Below, piece by piece: positions 1 through 7,774 of a stretch of 35,108 nt of DNA (positions are counted from its first letter, which is position 1; each line of letters starts with the position of its first letter). The DNA is from Treponema sp. (GTDB lineage: Bacteria > Spirochaetota > Spirochaetia > Treponematales > Treponemataceae): contig JAHAZA010000047.1 in NCBI GenBank assembly GCA_018385415.1, positions 1 through 35,108 of the forward strand. Direction: 5' to 3'. Below the pieces are notes generated by a model, which searched no databases, had not been told where the DNA came from, and was given only the letters and a program-made list of their open reading frames with translations. Made by a program: the position numbers and the translations under genes.

Positions 1-201
1 CTAAGTTTTGATTATGAAAACTTCATCAAAATGCTTTGTGCTGATGTAAAAAAAATATATGAGTCAGACTTAAAAAACATAAATCATCCATTAATTATAA
101 GCATTCTTCCATTAATTTCATATTTAAGAAATAAAACTCCAAGCCTTACATTTTCTGAAGCTGTAAAACTTGCATTGAGTAAAATTCTAGAGTATACTTG
201 A
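1..201 (+). CDS. C-terminal end of an unidentified protein (partial)
   Basis: An open frame enters from the left edge and ends at the TGA at 199-201, giving the last 66 residues of a protein. The tail is rich in Lys, Leu, Ile and Ser and looks helical and soluble, with no membrane segment and no motif that I recognise. The coding reading rests on frame openness, typical codon use and the tight junction with the next gene. A good promoter for the next gene (170-198) lies inside this 3' end, so the two need not be strictly co-transcribed. No function can be given from this fragment. Confidence 0.6.
   Translation, partial: LSFDYENFIKMLCADVKKIYESDLKNINHPLIISILPLISYLRNKTPSLTFSEAVKLALSKILEYT
170..198 (+). 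promoter_or_regulatory. Sigma-70-like promoter, predicted leaderless, for the degenerate GGDEF gene
   Basis: The -35 is TTGCAT (170-175) and the -10 is TATACT (193-198), with a 17-base spacer. The -10 ends 8 bases before the ATG at 207, so the expected transcription start is at or next to the start codon. The whole promoter lies within the 3' end of the preceding coding region. No Shine-Dalgarno site is present. Confidence 0.55.
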
Positions 202-206
202 ATATT

Positions 207-1709
207 ATGAATAGAAAAATTTTTACTGCTATAATTATTGCATTATGCAGTGCATTTGTTATTACTGTTGCTGCAACATCAGTTGTATTGTATTCAGATT
301 ATAAAACTGGGGCAGCCGCTGCTGAAATTCGTTTTAATAAACTTTTCAAACAAACAGAAGAAACTATTTCAAGAACTTCTGTTCCTGACAAGCAGTTCAT
401 GGATTCATTCAAATCTGCAATCGGCAGTACAGAGTATTATTACTCGATTAATCTTAAAAGTGGAACACAGGATATATATCTTCTTTCAGACGAACCAAAA
501 ACAGCATCACAACTATTTACTGTAACAAAATCAAGACGCATTACAGAAGGATCTACAATTGATTTAACTTTAACAGTTGTAATGTATGCGATTCCAACAA
601 CAATGGTTTATTCTCGTTTACGAATTACTTTCCTTATAACTCTGTTTATTACACTTTTAAGTGCACTTTGTCTAATTTATCTGTATGCTATATCAAAAAA
701 TGAAAAATCTAATGTTAAAAATGACAAATCTAAGACTTCAGATTCGGACGATATAGATATTGATTTTGGTAAAACTGACATAGATTTTGATTCAATGGAA
801 TCTAACGAAAACGAGTTAGAGCTTGATTCATATTTTGACTCTACTACTGACCCTGACCAATATGATTTTGAAACATCTTATATCGCTCCTGAATCAGAAA
901 CTGTGTCTAACAACAACGATGAAATATTAACACAAAATTCTTCATTTGAAGCAGATTCAATAAATCCTAAAGCAGATTATGAACAAGATTCTACCGAACC
1001 TGTATTTGATTCTGATAATGTTGAAAGTGTTATTGGAAACACTGATTTTTCAGAACCAGTAATTGAAGAAACAATTAACGAACCTGTTATTGAACAAAAA
1101 GATGCTATTAATTTGGGAACTGTTGAAAAAACTGAATCAGATCCTGAAATTGAATCTTCTCCAATAGAAGTTCAAACTAAAATTGAAACAACTACTAATA
1201 CTTCTGAATCATCTTTATATTCTACAAAAACAGGTTTTACTGAAGAAAAATTTCTTGTAACAAGACTTGAAAGTGAGCTTTCAAGAGCTTCAAGTTCTGA
1301 ACTGGATCTTTCTCTATTGTTAATTAAAATTCCTGAAATTAACTATGAAGATCCTTGTGGAATTGAGTGTTGTAATCAGATTCTTAATATTTTCCATTAC
1401 AGAGATATAATTTTCGAATATAAAAATGATGGAATTGCAGTAATCATAAACGGTGTTGATATTGACAAAGCAATGGAAACATCTGAACAGATTTATGCTG
1501 AATTATGTTCTACATTAACTCAAAATAACAAAAACACAAAACCATTAATTGGTATTTCATCAAGAACTTTAAGATTTATTTCTGGAGAAAGACTCATACT
1601 TGAAGCAGAACAGGCATTACTTCATGCACAGGATGATGCAGATAGTCCTATCATTGCATTCCGTGTAAACCCTGAAAAATACCGCAAGTTTATGGCAAAT
1701 AAAGAATAG
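207..1709 (+). CDS. Two-pass membrane protein with degenerate GGDEF-like domain
   Basis: This is a 500-residue protein in three parts. Two membrane helices (about residues 5-27 and 138-162) flank an extracytoplasmic sensor-sized segment. A long linker rich in Asp, Glu and Ser follows (about 170-340), with short echoes such as DIDIDF/DIDFD and EPVIE repeated. The C-terminal 155 residues resemble a GGDEF fold: where active diguanylate cyclases have GGDEF, this protein has KNDGI (406-410) between a Tyr and a hydrophobic strand. That suggests a catalytically dead domain, perhaps a c-di-GMP or partner-binding relic. The start was put at ATG 207, not TTG 198, because the -10 of a good promoter covers the TTG. 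The fold assignment is an inference from pattern and could be wrong. Confidence 0.7.
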   Translation: MNRKIFTAIIIALCSAFVITVAATSVVLYSDYKTGAAAAEIRFNKLFKQTEETISRTSVPDKQFMDSFKSAIGSTEYYYSINLKSGTQDIYLLSDEPKTASQLFTVTKSRRITEGSTIDLTLTVVMYAIPTTMVYSRLRITFLITLFITLLSALCLIYLYAISKNEKSNVKNDKSKTSDSDDIDIDFGKTDIDFDSMESNENELELDSYFDSTTDPDQYDFETSYIAPESETVSNNNDEILTQNSSFEADSINPKADYEQDSTEPVFDSDNVESVIGNTDFSEPVIEETINEPVIEQKDAINLGTVEKTESDPEIESSPIEVQTKIETTTNTSESSLYSTKTGFTEEKFLVTRLESELSRASSSELDLSLLLIKIPEINYEDPCGIECCNQILNIFHYRDIIFEYKNDGIAVIINGVDIDKAMETSEQIYAELCSTLTQNNKNTKPLIGISSRTLRFISGERLILEAEQALLHAQDDADSPIIAFRVNPEKYRKFMANKE

Positions 1710-1712
1710 ATT

Positions 1713-2297
1713 TTATTTATCAGAAGTCTGTGAATCTTTAATTTTTTCAAGATTTTCCTTCAATGGTGCTATTTGTGCTGTTGAAGGATATTTTTTTTCG
1801 AGATAGCTTAAATTAATTTTTGCGGTTTCGTAATCTTTAAGAATAATTAATACACTTACATAATTAACAAGAGTTTCAACATTATCCGGATCTGAAGCAA
1901 GAATCTGCTTATATAATTCTGCAGCTTCTTCAACATTTCCATTCATAGCTGTTAAATATGCCAGAGTGTTTTTTAAGCTTTTATTTTCTGGATCTTTTCG
2001 AAGAATTGTATTAAATACAGAATAGGCTTTATCGTATTGTTTATTCTTTGCATAACACTGCCCTATTTTATAATAAGCGGCATCATGCAAGGCTCTATCT
2101 TTCATTGCAAATTCATAAAATTCAATTGCTTTTGAATAATTTTCAAGTTTAAAATATTCTTCTGCAATTGAATAATATTCAGAATACATTTGCTGCACCC
2201 GCACTTTCTTCTCCCCTGGAACCATTACAGAAGTGGTTTTGCAGGAAGAAAGACTCATTAGAAACACAACAAAAAATAGTAAAAATCTATATTTCAT
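1713..2297 (-). CDS. TPR-repeat lipoprotein (TP0454-like by position)
   Basis: This 194-residue protein starts with a lipoprotein signal peptide, MKYRFLLFF... ending in the lipobox LSSC, so it should be acylated and membrane-anchored. The rest is about four tetratricopeptide repeats, seen as the recurring pattern of A-x-x-x-Y-x-x-A and D-P-E/D-N turns (DPENKS, DPDNVE), which points to a scaffold for protein contacts in the periplasm. ATG 2297 was preferred because the longer frame would need a TTG that puts a charged stretch before the signal peptide. It lies 7 bases after the stop of the upstream lipoprotein gene and has no clear Shine-Dalgarno site, so translation may be coupled. In T. pallidum the gene two places downstream of ileS (TP0454) occupies the same position; orthology is inferred from that remembered order. 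Confidence 0.8.
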   Translation of the reverse strand: MKYRFLLFFVVFLMSLSSCKTTSVMVPGEKKVRVQQMYSEYYSIAEEYFKLENYSKAIEFYEFAMKDRALHDAAYYKIGQCYAKNKQYDKAYSVFNTILRKDPENKSLKNTLAYLTAMNGNVEEAAELYKQILASDPDNVETLVNYVSVLIILKDYETAKINLSYLEKKYPSTAQIAPLKENLEKIKDSQTSDK

Positions 2298-2304
2298 ATT
2301 AATT

Positions 2305-3237
2305 TTATAAACCAAGCATATTTGTAAGTTGCTTAGTATTCATATGGACACCAGTCAATTGAATATGTGTTGGTGAAACTCTTTTGATTTCGGAGTCTGT
2401 TAATCCTAATGTTAAAATCAACATAGAAATTGCAGGCTTTACATACTTTTCATTCTGAAATTCAAGATCCAATGTAAGTTCATATTTATCATTTGGAAGT
2501 TTTGAAAAATTTCCTTTTGCAAATACAAGCTTGAAAACTCTTGAAGAAACATCTGAACCAATTAAATTAGATAGAAATGCCTGAGGACGAACAATATAAA
2601 AGTGAATTGAAGGAACATCTTCACAAATCCACTTATAAAGATCAGAGCTTTGCCATTCAGATCTATATTCAGTTACAAAATCATTCTCAGAATTTCCAAT
2701 ACCATTAAGGATTTCAAATTCCTTTTCATACAGATCAAGCATTGGTAAAACATTTGGTGAAATACATATTATATTTGAACCAGGAAATGCAAGCTGCATT
2801 TTATCTTTTGCAAAGTATGAATATACAGGTGAAAAATCAGTAAAACCTTTTGCATTATATTTCTTTTCTTCATATCCATCTTTCTTTAGAAATGATGAAG
2901 CGACAGATGGAAGTGAACCTTCTACTGCGATCTGGACTCTTTTTTTATCTGCTCTTGATCCAAAAGAAGCATAAACATCTTCAAGCTTTGAAACAAGAAG
3001 ATTTGCATCAGATTCCGACATTCCTTTTGTATATGCAAGAACAAGCTTCTGGCTGAGTTCTTTATTTTCGGCCACAGGAATATGAATATACATTGCACCT
3101 TCATCATCAAGCACATCAAATGCATATACAGGAACTGTTGCAACCTGTGGTGCAGTCTTACAGCTGAAAACTGCAAGACTGAGTCCAAGAGCTAAAACAA
3201 TTTTTGAAAGACAAAATAAGGACTTATTTCTTTTCAA
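2305..3237 (-). CDS. Lipoprotein, probable TP0453-like concealed outer-membrane lipoprotein
   Basis: This 310-residue protein has a signal peptide with lipobox VFSC, so it is a predicted lipoprotein. No enzyme motif is visible; the mature part mixes amphipathic helix and strand. It begins with TTG at 3237, preceded by GGAG at 8-base spacing, and this start lies 14 bases inside the 3' end of ileS, so the two are translationally linked. Its place directly after ileS, its size and its lipobox match T. pallidum TP0453, a lipoprotein held at the inner leaflet of the outer membrane that inserts amphipathic helices into lipid. I cannot align the sequences here, so orthology is an inference from synteny. 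A plain hypothetical lipoprotein is the safe reading. Confidence 0.75.
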   Translation of the reverse strand: MKRNKSLFCLSKIVLALGLSLAVFSCKTAPQVATVPVYAFDVLDDEGAMYIHIPVAENKELSQKLVLAYTKGMSESDANLLVSKLEDVYASFGSRADKKRVQIAVEGSLPSVASSFLKKDGYEEKKYNAKGFTDFSPVYSYFAKDKMQLAFPGSNIICISPNVLPMLDLYEKEFEILNGIGNSENDFVTEYRSEWQSSDLYKWICEDVPSIHFYIVRPQAFLSNLIGSDVSSRVFKLVFAKGNFSKLPNDKYELTLDLEFQNEKYVKPAISMLILTLGLTDSEIKRVSPTHIQLTGVHMNTKQLTNMLGL

Positions 3238-6200
3238 CTTTTATACTCCATGTTTTATCATCAGCTTCAACTGAAGTAGCTCCGTCAATTGAATCAACCC
3301 ATGCAGCTTCTACAGCAAGAGTTTCTGATTTAATAAAGTCAGCGAAAATTTCAAATGCAGCTTTAAGTTCTGCATCTCCACCAACAGTAAGTTTAATTCT
3401 GTCAGTTACTTCAAAACCGCTATCTTTACGAAGGTTCTGAATACCGCGAACAAGGTCACGTACATAACCTTCTTTTTTAAGTTCATCAGTAATCTTAGTA
3501 TCAAGACCTACAGTCAAAGTACCTTCATTGATTACTTTTACATCTTCTTTTTCGATACGGTCAACGATGATCTTTTCTTCTGTAAGATCAACAGTCTTAT
3601 CACCTACTTCAATTGTAAGTTTAGAACCATCAAGGATTGACTGAATTGCACTCTGTTCGAGAGCGATGATCTTAGAAGCAGCATCCTTCATCAAAGCTCC
3701 AAGTTCTTTACCAAGAACCTTGAAGTTTGCCTTTGCTTTGTATTCTACAAGTTCATCTTCTCTTTCGTGGAAGATTACATTTTTAACATTAAGTTCTTCT
3801 TTGATTGAATCAAGCATTTCTGCAAGAACAGTTTTTTCTTCTGAGTTTCGTGTAACAAGAGCAACGCTTGCAAGTGGCTGACGGTTCTTAAGGTTAAACT
3901 GGTTACGAAGGCTGCGTCCCATAGAGATAGCCTTCTGAACAGTATTCATTTTAAACTCAAGTTTTTCGTTATGGAATCTTTCATTGTAAACAGGATAGTC
4001 CTCAAGGTGAACAGATTCCTTGTCTTCAGCAGTCTTAAGGTTCTGCCACATTTCTTCTGTAATGAATGGAACAAATGGAGCTGCAACTTTTGCAAATGTC
4101 TTAAGTGCTGTATACAATGTTTCGTAAGCTTCTGTCTTGTCACCATCATTTTCACTCTTCCAGAAACGTCTTCTAGAACGACGAATATACCAGTTATTGA
4201 GCTGATCAATAAAGTCAACAATTGGATCGATAGCTGCAGAAAGATCATACTGTTCCATAGCTTCTGTAACTTTCTTTACAAGAGACTGTGTTACAGACAA
4301 AAGCCAGCAGTCAAGTGGATTTTCAGGAAGCTTGTTGTCAAATGCATGACCTGTACAAGTTATACCGTCTATGTTTGCATATGTTACAAAGAATGAATAT
4401 GAGTTCCACAAAGGAATGATGATTGATTTAAGAACTTCACGTACCCCATCATCTGAGTAACGAATTTCATCAGCTTTAACAACTGCAGAGTGCATCAGGA
4501 ACAAGCGGATTGCATCTGCACCAAACTTGTTGATAGCTTCTACAGGGTCAGTATAGTTACGAAGGGATTTTGACATCTTGCGTCCGTCAGAAGCAAGAAC
4601 GATTCCGTTTACGATACAGTTTTTGAATGCAGGCTTATCAAAAAGCTGTGCTGCAAGAACTGTAAGTGTATAGAACCAGCCACGAGTCTGGTCAAGTCCT
4701 TCAGAAATGAAGTCAGCTGGGAAGTGTTTTTCAAAATATTCCTTATTTTCAAAAGGATAATGCTGTTGAGCATATGGCATACTTCCAGATTCAAACCAGC
4801 AGTCGAATACTTCAGGAATTCGTTTCATTGTTCCTTTTTTACATTTTGGACAAGTGAAAGTAATCTTATCTACAAACTGCTTGTGAAGATCTTCTGGATA
4901 AGTTCCGCTTAAGTCTTTGAGCTCCTGACGGCTACCAACACAGAGTGTGTGTTTACAATCTGGGTCATCACAACGCCAGATAGGAATTGGGTTACCCCAA
5001 TAACGGTTACGGCTTACTGCCCAGTCACGACTTCCTTCAAGCCACTTACCAAAACGGCCTTCCTTAATGTGAGCAGGCTGCCAAGTAATCTGTGAGTTTG
5101 CTCTTAAGAGTCTGTCATGATGGTCTGCAACTTTTACAAACCATGAACCGATTCCACGATAAATAAGTGGAGAATTACATCTCCAGCAGTGTGGATATGA
5201 GTGAACGATTGTATCGCGCTTTACAAGCTTTCCTTCGTTTTTAAGGCGTGCAATAATGTCTTTGTCAGCATCTTTTACGAAAACGCCCTGATAATCAGGA
5301 ACTTCTTTTGTAAACTTACATTCAGCATCAATTGGTTCAACGTTAGGAACACCAGTTCCACGAAATACCTTGTTATCTTCTTCACCAAATGCAGGAGCAA
5401 TATGAACGATACCAGTACCGTCTTCTGTAGAAACGTAGTCAGCATTGAACATACGGAATGCACCTTCTGTACACTTCTGACCAGATTCTTCTTCACATAC
5501 TTTTGGATCTGCAAGAGTAGCAAAGTAAGGGAACAATGGTTCATATTTTGCACCGATAAAATCTTTACCAGGATGCTTGTAGATGATTTCGTAATCTTCA
5601 GGATTTTTATAGTAAGCTGAAAGTCTTGCTTCTGCAAAAATGTAATAATCACCAGATGCTTTGTCCAGAATCTTTACGTATTCAACTTCTGGTCCCATAC
5701 AAAGCCCCAGGTTTGAAGGAAGTGTCCAAGGAGTTGTTGTCCATGCAAGGAAGTAAGTTTTTCCATTAGCCATGTCAGGATCCTTTACCCCTTCAGGAGC
5801 TTCTGTAATTTTAAAGCGAACTGTTACAGTTCCATCCTGAACATCTTTATAGCCCTGAGCAAGTTCGTGAGTTGAAAGAACTGTAGAACAGCGGGGACAG
5901 TAAGGAAGTATATATTTTCCTTCGTAGATGAGACCTTTGTCCCAGAGTGATTTTGCAACCCACCAGATTGATTCCATAAATTCTGGATTCATAGTTTTAT
6001 AGTCGTGGTCAAAATCAACCCAGCGTCCCATACGAGTGATTGTTTTACGCCATTCAGCTGTGTATCTTAAAACTGAAGCCTGACAAGCTTCGTTGAATTT
6101 ATCAATTCCGTAATTTTCGATTTCGTGCTTAGAGTTTAGTCCAAGTTCCTTTTCAATAAGGTTTTCAACTGGAAGACCATGACAGTCCCAACCGAAACGG

Positions 6201-6442
6201 CGTTCAACCTTCTTACCTTTCATTGTCTGGTAGCGAGGAATAATATCTTTAATTGTGGATGGAATAAAATGTCCAAAGTGTGGAAGTCCAGTTGCAAAAG
6301 GAGGACCATCATAGAATACAAAGTCTTCAGCACCTTCACGCTGTGAAATAGATTTCTTGAAAGTATCGTTCTTTTCCCAGAAGTTTAATACTTCTTCTTC
6401 CTGTTTTGGGAAATCTGTTTTTGGATCCACTGGCTTATACAA
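3224..6442 (-). CDS. ileS: Isoleucyl-tRNA synthetase (eukaryote-like class)
   Basis: This cytoplasmic class I aminoacyl-tRNA synthetase charges tRNA-Ile. At 1072 residues it is longer than the E. coli enzyme (938). The HIGH-type motif is HFGH (55-58) and the KMSKS loop is intact at 622-626. Cysteine pairs (CPRC near 180, CWRC, a Cys cluster at CDDPDC, CPKC) suggest bound zinc in and around the editing and catalytic regions. The motif GLPHFGHF with the WDCHGLPVE block is that of the eukaryote-like IleRS class, also found in other spirochaetes and linked to natural mupirocin insensitivity. The start is TTG 6442, backed by AGAGG at 7-base spacing. A TATAAT at 6465-6470 could be its -10, but I see no good -35. 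The 119-base gap upstream separates it from the exported-protein gene. Confidence 0.97.
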   Translation of the reverse strand: MYKPVDPKTDFPKQEEEVLNFWEKNDTFKKSISQREGAEDFVFYDGPPFATGLPHFGHFIPSTIKDIIPRYQTMKGKKVERRFGWDCHGLPVENLIEKELGLNSKHEIENYGIDKFNEACQASVLRYTAEWRKTITRMGRWVDFDHDYKTMNPEFMESIWWVAKSLWDKGLIYEGKYILPYCPRCSTVLSTHELAQGYKDVQDGTVTVRFKITEAPEGVKDPDMANGKTYFLAWTTTPWTLPSNLGLCMGPEVEYVKILDKASGDYYIFAEARLSAYYKNPEDYEIIYKHPGKDFIGAKYEPLFPYFATLADPKVCEEESGQKCTEGAFRMFNADYVSTEDGTGIVHIAPAFGEEDNKVFRGTGVPNVEPIDAECKFTKEVPDYQGVFVKDADKDIIARLKNEGKLVKRDTIVHSYPHCWRCNSPLIYRGIGSWFVKVADHHDRLLRANSQITWQPAHIKEGRFGKWLEGSRDWAVSRNRYWGNPIPIWRCDDPDCKHTLCVGSRQELKDLSGTYPEDLHKQFVDKITFTCPKCKKGTMKRIPEVFDCWFESGSMPYAQQHYPFENKEYFEKHFPADFISEGLDQTRGWFYTLTVLAAQLFDKPAFKNCIVNGIVLASDGRKMSKSLRNYTDPVEAINKFGADAIRLFLMHSAVVKADEIRYSDDGVREVLKSIIIPLWNSYSFFVTYANIDGITCTGHAFDNKLPENPLDCWLLSVTQSLVKKVTEAMEQYDLSAAIDPIVDFIDQLNNWYIRRSRRRFWKSENDGDKTEAYETLYTALKTFAKVAAPFVPFITEEMWQNLKTAEDKESVHLEDYPVYNERFHNEKLEFKMNTVQKAISMGRSLRNQFNLKNRQPLASVALVTRNSEEKTVLAEMLDSIKEELNVKNVIFHEREDELVEYKAKANFKVLGKELGALMKDAASKIIALEQSAIQSILDGSKLTIEVGDKTVDLTEEKIIVDRIEKEDVKVINEGTLTVGLDTKITDELKKEGYVRDLVRGIQNLRKDSGFEVTDRIKLTVGGDAELKAAFEIFADFIKSETLAVEAAWVDSIDGATSVEADDKTWSIKVEKK

Positions 6443-6561
6443 AATAAAACCTCTTTATATTTAAATTATAAATTTATGACAAAATTTTAATCAGTATAAT
6501 GAAATTTGAGAAAAAATTCTACTATATTGGAAAAACTGAATAACAAAAATATAAGTAGGAA

Positions 6562-7743
6562 TTAATAATGCAATCCTAACTTATACTTTTCGTAAAACTC
6601 TCTCTGTCGTTTTCGTACAGCCTGAATAATCTGGTTTCCCATTTCAAGGTTCTTAATATCTTCAAGGTGCCAGTCAAGCTCAGCAGGTGGAAAAGGAGGA
6701 TCTTCAGGTGGGGCTTTTCTTGCATTTGAAACCTTTACAATTTCCATCATATTCTGCAAACTGCAATTGTCCTGAATTTTATTCATGTATGGTTCACCAA
6801 AAGCGATTACATTTTGTTCTTCATTCATAACATAATCAGTAAGCGGAAGATTCTTTCGTTCCACATTTCTGATTGTAACAGATCTTCCTGTAACACAAGT
6901 ATAAATATTTCCTGCAGAATTTATATGTTTAGGAACTTCGTATTTATATTTACCGTCAGAAAAGAAAGCCTTTTCAGATGAATAAGGCATATTTGTTTTC
7001 CAATAACGAATGTAATAAATAGAATCCTTTGTTATATAAGTTGAAACAAGATTGTCACTTACTATTGGCTTACTTACAAGAATTCCACTAACCTTGCCTA
7101 CTGAACTCCAGGAACCGTTTAATGGATTTTTGTCCTGAATATCATTATTTTCATCTTCTGGCAATTCGTTTGTTTTAATTGCAAAATTAAGATAGAGTTT
7201 ATTATCTATTACACATACCGGAATTACAACTCTTTCCTTTATTCTTGGATACTGAACAATCATTTCATAAGCACAACAGCGCTGAGAATTTATTAATGGC
7301 TTAAACTGAATTTTTATATTCTGAATATCACGGAAAACAGTATTATTTATGTCATAAGGATATTCAGTATTTTTTCGATTAGTTTTTTCTGCAGCTCTAT
7401 CTATATACCATCCGTAGAAAATCTTAAGATAAATCCAAATATAATTATCATGGAAAAGTTGAATATCAGGGCTTACAATCTGCTGAAGCTCACTCTTTTC
7501 CTGAAACATGATATATCTGTCTGATCCTTCCCAAATTCCATTAAAACATATTGGAACTTCATCAGTAATAATCAATTCATCAGGCGGTTGAACTTCAACC
7601 TCACCAGGCACCTGAACTACTTCCACAGAAGAATCTGGTTCTGAATATCTACTTGCATCAGGAATATCTGAAATTTTTTTCTGAGAATAACAAAAAGTAA
7701 GAGAAAAAATTAGAATACTGATAAAACTTAATGACTTTTTCAC
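6562..7743 (-). CDS. Exported protein of unknown function
   Basis: This 393-residue protein has a clear signal peptide (KKSLSF...FSLTFCYS then QKK), so it should leave the cytoplasm. The residue before the Cys is Phe, which fits a lipobox poorly, so signal peptidase I cleavage is more likely. After a Pro/Glu/Val-rich spacer (about 30-60), two similar openings occur (NGIWEG and NGSWSS), which hints at two related beta-rich modules, each starting with N-G-x-W. I recognise no family. The start is GTG 7743, with no Shine-Dalgarno site, 31 bases after the acyl-CoA synthetase stop. A TTGATT-N18-TATACT promoter-like pair ends flush against the GTG, which is too close to yield an mRNA that contains this start. 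Co-transcription with the upstream gene is therefore likely. Confidence 0.75.
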   Translation of the reverse strand: MKKSLSFISILIFSLTFCYSQKKISDIPDASRYSEPDSSVEVVQVPGEVEVQPPDELIITDEVPICFNGIWEGSDRYIMFQEKSELQQIVSPDIQLFHDNYIWIYLKIFYGWYIDRAAEKTNRKNTEYPYDINNTVFRDIQNIKIQFKPLINSQRCCAYEMIVQYPRIKERVVIPVCVIDNKLYLNFAIKTNELPEDENNDIQDKNPLNGSWSSVGKVSGILVSKPIVSDNLVSTYITKDSIYYIRYWKTNMPYSSEKAFFSDGKYKYEVPKHINSAGNIYTCVTGRSVTIRNVERKNLPLTDYVMNEEQNVIAFGEPYMNKIQDNCSLQNMMEIVKVSNARKAPPEDPPFPPAELDWHLEDIKNLEMGNQIIQAVRKRQREFYEKYKLGLHY

Positions 7744-7774
7744 AGTATAAATATCGGTTTAATTTAAAATCAAA

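Noticed and set aside
198..206. TTG at 198 as start of the degenerate GGDEF gene
   Set aside because: It overlaps the -10 of a TTGCAT-N17-TATACT promoter; ATG 207 fits the leaderless spacing found elsewhere in the window.
2298..2315. TATAAA 6 bases before the TPR lipoprotein ATG as a seventh leaderless promoter
   Set aside because: No acceptable -35 at 16-18 bases and the gene is only 7 bases after its upstream neighbour, so operon expression is simpler.
3971..5652. Several open frames of 100-141 codons opposite or within ileS
   Set aside because: Antisense or shifted shadows of a well-supported conserved gene, with no Shine-Dalgarno site, promoter or family match.
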